NCBI GenBank assembly: GCA_015680685.1
Contig: MNCI01029448.1
Coordinates: forward strand, 295,500 to 359,499
Direction of reading: 5' to 3'
Source: Gnetum montanum
Lineage: Eukaryota; Streptophyta; Gnetopsida; Gnetales; Gnetaceae
DNA: 64,000 nt
In this document: positions 57,064 to 64,000 of the stretch, one piece after another
Layout: the number at the start of each line of letters is the position of its first letter
Position numbering within the stretch: the stretch's first letter is position 1
Translations under genes and position numbers: made by a program
Notes under the pieces: generated by a model
The model's input: the letters and a program-made list of their open reading frames with translations, nothing else
The model's database searches: none
What the model was told of the DNA's origin: nothing

Positions 57064-60000
57064 CTAAGCGTTCGTGACCGGAGGATCATCTCCCTTAGAA
57101 CCACCAACTTCAGGGGCCCCCGCTCCACTAGAGCCAACCTCGTGTGTATCATCACCACCTTCATGCTGAAAATACCAAAAATCAACAACCAACACAAAAA
57201 TGAGCAGATGTTAGAACTTTAAATCTTATCCAATAACTTAACTTCATAAGGGAAAAACGCTTACCATAGGGGATCCCCCTAAGCCAAACTCTAGCCGACG
57301 AAGGATCTCCTCCTCTGGGACGCTAGCCCAATCTGTCCCATCTAGGCCTAGTTCAATATTTGCCAAAGCCTTGCCTTTGTCGACCGCTAACCAAGTAGGA
57401 TGTTTCAGAGGAAATTCACCCACCGATACTTCCCCACAAGAAGTTGTGATGACCCTCTTAGGCGATTCCATTTCTACAATAGTGTTTTGAGCAAAGGTAT
57501 CGAAGGCGGAACGTAAACCCAAACCTTATACAAACATCTCTAGCTGCTGCTTTTCAATGGATACTTCTTTTAGCGACTTCTTGTACTGATGTTTATGGTT
57601 CTTCTCATCCTGATCCCACTTGCAAACCTTGGAAGCGAAAGCCTTCCAATCTTGACACTTGAGGTTCAGGAGATCAACTTGAGCTTTGCATTCCGCTATT
57701 CTCCGAGTCAGCGATGCATGACGGTTCAAAAGGTTCCAATACCTAGTGTATGTAATCTCTAATGTTCGCCAAGAACGATCACCACTCAGTCTAGCAGCGG
57801 TGAACTCATATCGAGCCTTTAAATCGTCACGCTCCTCTGATACTTCGGAGAGTGCCTTTTCCTTTGCTTATACTTGTAACCACAATTGTTCAACAGAACG
57901 CCTACAAGTCCACAACGACTTGGCGTTGTGCGCAAGGCTGTCCGCAACGCCTTCATAAACAGGGCTTGGCACCTGTTCCACTTCTGGGGAGAGCGTAGTC
58001 AGGCTTTCCATGCTGATGCCCTCAGAGGGATCTCATCTTAGTTTAGCACCTACCCACATAGAAAATAAAAATGTCAGAACTGTACAAGTAAGACAGGAAG
58101 CCCCTAATCATTAAACGAGCCATACCTATATCAGGGTGGACCTCTTGGAGACGCTCAATAACTTCTTCCGCGATTCCATCCACAAAATCCGACTTACTTG
58201 GCATCTCTGACCAAATAAGTGGTTGACGCGTACGGGAAGAACTAACCTCAGTGGTCCCTTTAGGGGGAACCCTCTTCATGGGAACGTCCAACCGTACCGT
58301 CCTGGTATCGCTGCCTTCATCTAAGCCAAAAACACAAAAATAAATAAATAAGAAAGAGAAAGTAGGAGCCACAATTAATATAATAAAAACCAAATAAGAG
58401 AGAAAACATACCCTGATCCTTGTCACCTTCTGGGGGATCACCCAAGTCCAAGTCACCCTGGAGGAAGCTACTAAGCATTTGGTTGATAGCGTCCTGGTCG
58501 TCTAAAGGTGCAATTTCAGTAGTCCTCTCCATTAATGGCTCCGTTCCCCCCCCCCCCTTGGCTCTTCTCTAGGCTTTCCTCCTCATTGTTCTTCTCTGTG
58601 TGCGTATCCTCCTCCTCTCTGATGGTCTCCAAGGCCTATTTCCTCACTATCCCAAATCGAAAACAGTAACAACACATAAGCAAATGAAGCAAGAGTTATA
58701 CATAAATGAAAACGATAAAATGATAAGTGGATGGGCTTCATTCACCTGGTATCTTGAAGCGTATTTTCTTTACGTGCGGCTGGTTTATCTCAGCGACTTG
58801 TTCTGTGGGGCGTTTGGGTCTCTTCAATTTCAACTTGGCTTTGCCAACAGTTTCCTTGATTACCCGCTCTGCCCGTCTGGCGGTTAAAGGTACATCCACT
58901 GGCTCTATCCCCAGACTGTCCCGCATATGGATGGAACCGCCGGATGATCCCCTTATAGTAATAGACACGGACTCATCAATACCTTCCGAGGCATCCTACG
59001 ATTTGGTAGTTGCGTACAAGTGTTTGATCCACGGACGGGATAGTTGACCCCGATCTCGTAGGAAAAACTTGTTGTCTGCATGCACCACAAGGAACTCGGC
59101 GAAACGGCGAAGATAGCCGACGAAGAAGGCAAAAGTGAAGTGCGATTGTGCTTCGATATTCGTGCGCAACCCCACAATCTCCTTATGCATGCCCGCCAAC
59201 AAAAACTGAGCCCGATTGTACCGCATCCCAGTTTCCAAAATCGTCCGCATGATGCGTACTGCCTCAACCCCAAAACTCCACACCTGAGAAAGAGTTTTGG
59301 GAAACACCCGTGCTCGAAATAGGGGATGCAGTTCATTTACCTCAACAACCTTTGCCTTCCCCTACATTGAGAACCCCTTGGTGTCTTTCGTCACACCAAG
59401 CCAAGACTCTAGTTCACGGATCGTTTGCAGCTCTTTGTGAGACCTGTCCAACATTACGGGTAAGCCATCTGCCGGCATGCCGAATAAGTTAGAAAAGAAT
59501 ACAGGCGACAGATGGAACACCACCTTGACACCCTTAATCCGGGTGCTGTATTGAGAGACAGACTCATTGAAAGAGTCCACGATCCCTATCATTTCCCCAA
59601 TTGAGACATTAGGGCTTGGCATCATGAAAAGCTCTAGGAGGCCTGCATCATCCAAGCAACGAGTGAGGGACGACGAGGCTTTCTTATGTAACCACTTCTA
59701 CGCCTTCTCTACTCCCCTGAACTTCATCGACAGAGTCGTCTTGGTTCGTCCAGTTGTCACAGGGTCCCCATCCGAGGATTCATCAACTGTTAAAACAAGT
59801 TAAGACAATCACATTGGTCTCATCCCAAACAGTTGAACGAATCCACTAACGCATGTAATAAATGCCACTACTCACCGTTAGTGGCAGATTTCGAGGTACT
59901 GCCAAAATTATGAGGGAAGACCGGTCCCTCATCTGTCCAGTCCTCGTGCAGCCATCCACGGGCTTTGCACATCGCAAAGGCTCTAGAAAATTGCTCATGG

Positions 60001-61435
60001 AAGCGGACCATCAAACCCTTTGTCTGAGCCTGTACGGCCCCACGGAGAGTGGGAGCCATCATAAAGGCCTCTAGAGTTGTGCGAGTGAGGGCTATCCCTT
60101 TGTCCTCAATCAGAGTCCCATCTGGGTTAGTCTTTGGCCTACAAATAAACGCATGTTAAAACCAAAAATTAACATCAAACGATGACCAATGAAGCAAAAA
60201 AGTCAACTAGTCTTACCTGGTTATTCTGAACACTGTGCCAGGAGGATTCTGAAACAGGGTGTGCACGCGGGCAGCTATAAACAAAGTGTTATTAATATAA
60301 TCCAACCCTGGTGGCAATAACTCCCATACACGCGTTAACGGACGTGTTGACTTGGGCCCGTGAGTATTACCATCTTCATCAACAAATGGGCCCTCGTCAA
60401 TGTCTTCCATGAAGACCACAACGCCCTTTGCGGCTCCCGACAGTAACGCATCAACCACACTGCGCGCAGTCACCTCGTCAAAAAATGACCACACAACCAC
60501 CTCAAAGTTGGCTAACAGGAAGGCCAGAAATTCGCTAGCGCCTTCCCTGAACCAGACTCCCTTATTATCCACAATTAGAGCTGGGGGAAGATCGCCATCC
60601 TGAACGGGTCCAGCCCACGTCAGAACTCTGACAAGCTCAACCACTATGAGGAAACATTTGCTATCCCTGCAACCAATTGCAATGAAATAAAAGTTAACAT
60701 CACAGTCAAAAAATAAACTAACTGTTTACGCCCAGCGTATACACTGTGCCCAGCGTATACGCCCACCAAACCCCTTATGCCCAGAGTATACGCTATGCCC
60801 AGAGCGTATACGCCCGCGATGCACGCTCCAGCCTATATGCTGTACATAGCGTGTACGCCGAACAAAACCATGATTCGAGCATAGCGTATACGCTAAACTT
60901 AGCGTATACGCCGGGCAAACCACAAGTACTTGAACCTAGCGTATACATTACAAAACTTAGCGTCTACGCTGACGACCGATCCTCCCCCTCGCACAGCGTA
61001 TACGCTGGTAAAACCCTCAGCGTATACGCCTAAATCCGCCGACAGCGCCAACAAACTACGCTAAAAAATAATTAGCATGCCAGAGCGACGCGCACAGCGT
61101 ATACGCTGAACAAACCCTCGACACGCCATCGCGCAACACGACTTACGACAAGAAAATACGCCGGATAACAGACGCCAATAAAATGGATGACAGTCTACGC
61201 CGCGCAGTGATGTGGGCGTACACGCCAAAGAAACCCTCAAACCCTCTAAGCTCGATCGTCTATGCCAAAAGAACCAAAATAATAACAGACAGATCAAGGC
61301 TTACCCGTAGGGCGTCACGGGCCACTCTGACATCTTCAGCCTAGGCAGACCCTGCAGCATCACCTCCGTCTCTTCGGCGAAGGTTAGATCATAACCCTTC
61401 TTCCCCTGGCCTTCCACTTCCTTGCCCTTGCCCAT
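57064..61435 (-). pseudogene. Antisense eight-exon gene of element C
   Basis: Exons are 61435-61305, 60666-60217, 60138-59876, 59786-58746, 58646-58412, 58320-58126, 58049-57265 and 57165-57064. Lengths are 131, 450, 263, 1041, 235, 195, 785 and 102. All but the fifth equal those of B. Exon 1 begins MGKGKEVEGQGKKG. Exon 2 has FLIVVELVRVL and FEVVVWS in a HAD/NIF-like layout. Exon 3 has FHEQFSRAFAMCKARGWLHE. Exon 4 has VVFHLSPVFFSNLFGMPADG and FTFAFFVGYLRRFAEFLVV, then basic KLKLKRPKRP. Exon 7 is charged and helical in look. Exon 8 ends in GDDPPVTNA. Exon 5 is shifted by extra bases at a run of 12 C's (58546-58557), and about six stops are present. Function unknown. Confidence 0.82.
60667..61304 (-). 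promoter_or_regulatory. First intron of antisense gene (C) with GCGTATACGC palindromes
   Basis: Seven exact GCGTATACGC sites lie between about 60750 and 61110, with many near-matches such as GCGTCTACGC and GCGTGTACGC. Exonic sequence on either side has none. It has the same position as the palindrome cluster of B. Confidence 0.75.
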
Positions 61436-61647
61436 CGCGAAGTGTTCACGCTGACTGTCGAAGTGCACGCTGAGCGACTGCCTTCGAGTTTGACGTCTAC
61501 GCTAGGTTGTTTGGCGTCCACGCTAGGTTGTCTGGCATCTACGCTTCGAGTTTGGCGTCTACGCTTGGGAAGTTTACGCTTATGCTTACACAGGTCGCAC
61601 CTTACACTGTCGCTGTTGAAAATAGGAAACAAATGGACCCCTCACCC

Positions 61648-61655
61648 TTTATATA
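61648..61655 (-). promoter_or_regulatory. TATA box of antisense gene in C
   Basis: TATATAAA on the minus strand is followed by GGGTGAGGGGTCCATTTGTT, matching the B arrangement at 10442. It lies about 215 bases before the start codon. GCGTAAGCGTCAGC precedes it. Confidence 0.65.
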
Positions 61656-61659
61656 ACGC

Positions 61660-62051
61660 CAGCTGACGCTTACGCCGCCATCGCTCTGTTTTTGCCGTTT
61701 TGCCTCTATTTTCCTCTCTTTTGTGCCGAAATCTAATAAAAAATTATTAAATTAACAAAAAAAAAAGTTTTAAGTCAATTAGAGACAGTATTACATCCTG
61801 GTTCCTCCAAGGACCATTCACTTAAACCACTAGCCTGGTAAGGACTTAAACTGCCATTCTTCCCATCCTTGACAGACCTGGTAAGGCCTTAAACTGCCAT
61901 TCCCTCATCCGTTCGTGGCCTAGTAAGGCCTTAAACTACCATGTGTCCAGGTGTGACAATAATCCACCATGATACACATATACACACTTTAAATTTCCAA
62001 AATATACATAACGATCCCTTCTTACTCACACAATTCTCGGTTTATTGGCAG
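61660..62051 (+). other. Pre-pol spacer and presumed splice acceptor of C
   Basis: GC-rich promoter DNA of the antisense gene is followed by AT-rich DNA, then four repeats with GGCCTTAAACT(G/A)CCAT (about 61850-61950). A pyrimidine-rich stretch and TATTGGCAG follow, with AG at 62050-62051 just before the first pol codons. Confidence 0.5.
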
Positions 62052-64000
62052 GGATGAGCTCAATGGACTGCCAGCACTTGACCACACCGTTAACCATCGA
62101 CGGACCATATGGCGCCATTACACGAGACTTTGACATAAACTTCATCAACTCAAGTCCACTAATGGAAGACGCTGTCATAGCCTCAACACAGCAAACAACA
62201 GACAATTACCAAGGCATGACAAAGTTTCTTGACATAGAAGCTGAAAACATCATTGAAGACCCGTTAGCTGAAACCCCCATTACTATGCCTGATGGGGAAG
62301 TTAAAATATTAAAATTAAGCACGCTATTACAACCACGCATGGCTCAAGACATTCAGAATGTGCTTAGGGAAAACATGAAAGCGTTCGCTTGGTCTTATAC
62401 GGACATGCCTGGGCTAGATCCTAGGATTGTCCAACACAACATCATTCTTGACCCAAAACTAAGACCGATAAAACAAAAAGCGCGAAAAGTTAGACCCGAA
62501 GTGGCATTGGCAGTTCGCAATGAGATCACTAAGCTTTATCAGGCTGGTTTGATTCGGGCCGTTGATTATGCCGAGTGGGTGTTAAACATGGTCATCGTCC
62601 CAAAGAAAAACGGAAGCATTCGCTTATGCATCGACTTCCGTGACTTAAACGTAGCAACCATAAAAGATGACTTTCCCCTGCCCAGCATTGATCAACTCGT
62701 TGATTCGACTGCCAGACATGCCTTGTTGTCATTTATGGATGGCTTTTTGGGGTATAACCAAATACGCATCAACCCTGAACACCAACTTCGAACTACCTTC
62801 ATGACCCCATGGGGAACTTTTTGTTACACAATGATGCCCTTTGGTCTCAAGAACGCTGGTGCCACCTATCAAAGAGCCATGAAGTTCATCTTTAGCAATT
62901 ATATGCTACGATTGCTCAACGATTATATAGATGACATCGTGGTCAAGTCAAAAATGATCGAACAACAAGTACAGGACCTTGACTTAGTCTTAAAACATTG
63001 TCTAAAATATGAGCTAAGGCTTAACCCCAAAAAATGCGTCTTCGGCGTCAAAATAGGTAAGATGCTTGGATTCATAGCCTCTGAAGCAGGGATACGAGTA
63101 GACCCCAATAAGGTGAAAGCCATTACCAACCTGAAACCACCCAGTAACCTTATCGAACTTCAAGGTTTACAAGGTAGGTTGCAGTTCATCAGGCGTTTCG
63201 TAGAAAAATTAACAGACAAACTAATACCTATGAATCACCTGTTGCGTAAAAATGTCCATTTTGAATGGACTCCGCAGTGCCAGGAAGCCTTCAAAAATAT
63301 CAAGACAGCACTCGCCCGACTGCCTACAGTTTACCCGCCCCAAAATAACAAACCGTTTTATATCTATCTTGCCACTTTAGAGTCGTCCATCGCGTCTATG
63401 CTCTGTCAGAAACGAGATGATGGAATTGAAGTCCCCGTATACTATTTGAGCCATGCCTTAGTTGCCCATGAAAAGAAGTACAACAACGTGGAAAGGTCAT
63501 GCTTAGCTTTAGTCTTTTCCCTAAGAAAATGGTGACATTACCTCTTTCGTAATCAAGTTCACATAATCTGTAAGGACAATGTACTATGAGCCATAACGGG
63601 AAACATTTACGAAACGAGTCGAATAGCTCGATGGAAAGCCATGATAGCCGAATTTGACCTGTACTACGTAACACAATCATCGATCAAAGGTCAAGCCATA
63701 GCAAATCAACTGGCCGCATCACCAACGCATAACCAAGCAGCCATAGAGCCTGAATTCCCGGATGAAAGTATAAGCACAGTAGACACGGTGCCTGACGACT
63801 TCGATGCCATTTTAAACTTCGATGGAGCATCCACCTCTCAGGGAGGAAGCGCTGCCGCTATCATCACTTATCCCTCCGGGGAGATCCGACCCTTTTCCTA
63901 TCGTTTCAATTTTCACTGTACTAACAACATAGTAGAGTACGAAGGTCTCCTTAGGGGACTCACAGCAGCACTGGCTTCAGACATCACACGCCTGGTAGTC
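62052..64000 (+). pseudogene. Reverse transcriptase and RNase H region of element C (partial)
   Basis: The frame is open for almost 500 codons from the acceptor to TGA 63533-63535: spacer (MSSMDCQHLT, LDIEAENIIEDPLAE), RT (RLCIDFRDLN, DGFLGYNQI, MMPFGLKNAGATYQRAM, catalytic LNDYIDDIVVKSK) and the first RNase H. In the RNase H, FYIYLATLESSIASMLCQK lacks the first catalytic Asp. After stops at 63533 and 63586 the archaeal-type RNase H begins (LNFDGASTSQGGS, VEYEGLLRGL) and runs out of the window at DITRLVV. RT motifs are intact. YIDD is an accepted variant of YVDD. Confidence 0.92.

Larger units (their letters stand above)
50669..64000 (+). mobile_element. Element C: Tat-like LTR retrotransposon, 5' part, best preserved
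   Basis: 5' LTR, primer site, leader, gag, protease, 27-bp-like repeats, antisense gene, acceptor-like site, reverse transcriptase and RNase H follow in the same order as B. The window ends inside the second RNase H. C and B belong to the same family: LTR ends, primer site, motif and exon lengths match. It has fewer defects than B, A or D. Confidence 0.92.

Noticed and set aside
1-64000. tRNA, rRNA or ordinary host genes
   Set aside because: I saw no cloverleaf-like or rRNA sequence and no ORF outside the retroelement scheme. A computed tRNA scan would settle it.

Overview
This window looks like heterochromatic, repeat-derived DNA from a land plant with a large genome. I see no ordinary host gene. 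Almost every base belongs to four nested or tandem LTR retrotransposons of one superfamily: Ty3/gypsy, Tat-like, with domain order gag, protease, reverse transcriptase, degenerate RNase H, second archaeal-type RNase H, integrase. The plant assignment rests on the Tat-type dual RNase H, the plant-style gag motif C-x2-H-x-C-x2-H-x4-C, and stop codons that mostly look like former CAG, CGA or TGG codons, as expected from decay of CG and CHG methylation. The species cannot be named.

Layout. Element A (+ strand) has LTRs at 1681-3173 and 36888-38392. Its left LTR is preceded by the 3' end of another copy (X, 1-1680), so X and A share an LTR in a tandem three-LTR arrangement. Element B (- strand, 3940-22205, LTRs 3940-5136 and 20986-22205) is inserted in the gag of A with a perfect 5-bp target duplication, CTATT. 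Element D (- strand, 38393-50668) is an older copy. A/X sits in its reverse transcriptase region, and element C (+ strand, from 50669 to beyond the right edge) sits in its 5' LTR. C is the best preserved copy.

The unusual feature is shared by all four copies. Between the gag-protease ORF and the reverse transcriptase ORF lies about 5 kb carrying a separate gene on the opposite strand. It has eight exons, its own TATA box in B and C, and about 1064 codons. In B and C seven of eight exons have identical length. The predicted product has an N-terminal domain resembling NIF/FCP1-type HAD phosphatases with the nucleophile Asp replaced by Glu in all four copies. A basic segment, an acidic segment, a coiled-coil-like region and an acidic Gly/Asp tail follow. 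The sense pol ORF starts just after a conserved splice-acceptor-like TTGGCAG (three copies), so the antisense gene probably lies inside a sense-strand intron.

The LTR, the 5' leader and the promoter/first intron of the antisense gene of B and C are filled with one 10-bp palindrome, GCGTATACGC, which I did not see in the coding parts. A and D carry their own versions of a short repeated motif in the matching places (A around GTCAYGCTG; D around the palindrome TACGCTACGTAGCGTA). I suggest that the antisense product, or a host factor, recognises this motif and controls the element, in the manner of VANC anti-silencing proteins of plant VANDAL transposons. That is a hypothesis. A 27-bp minisatellite marks the point where gag-protease and the antisense gene converge in all four copies, and 33-38-bp repeats with a related core follow integrase. 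All copies here carry stops or frameshifts, so the window shows a dead sample of what was probably a functioning system.
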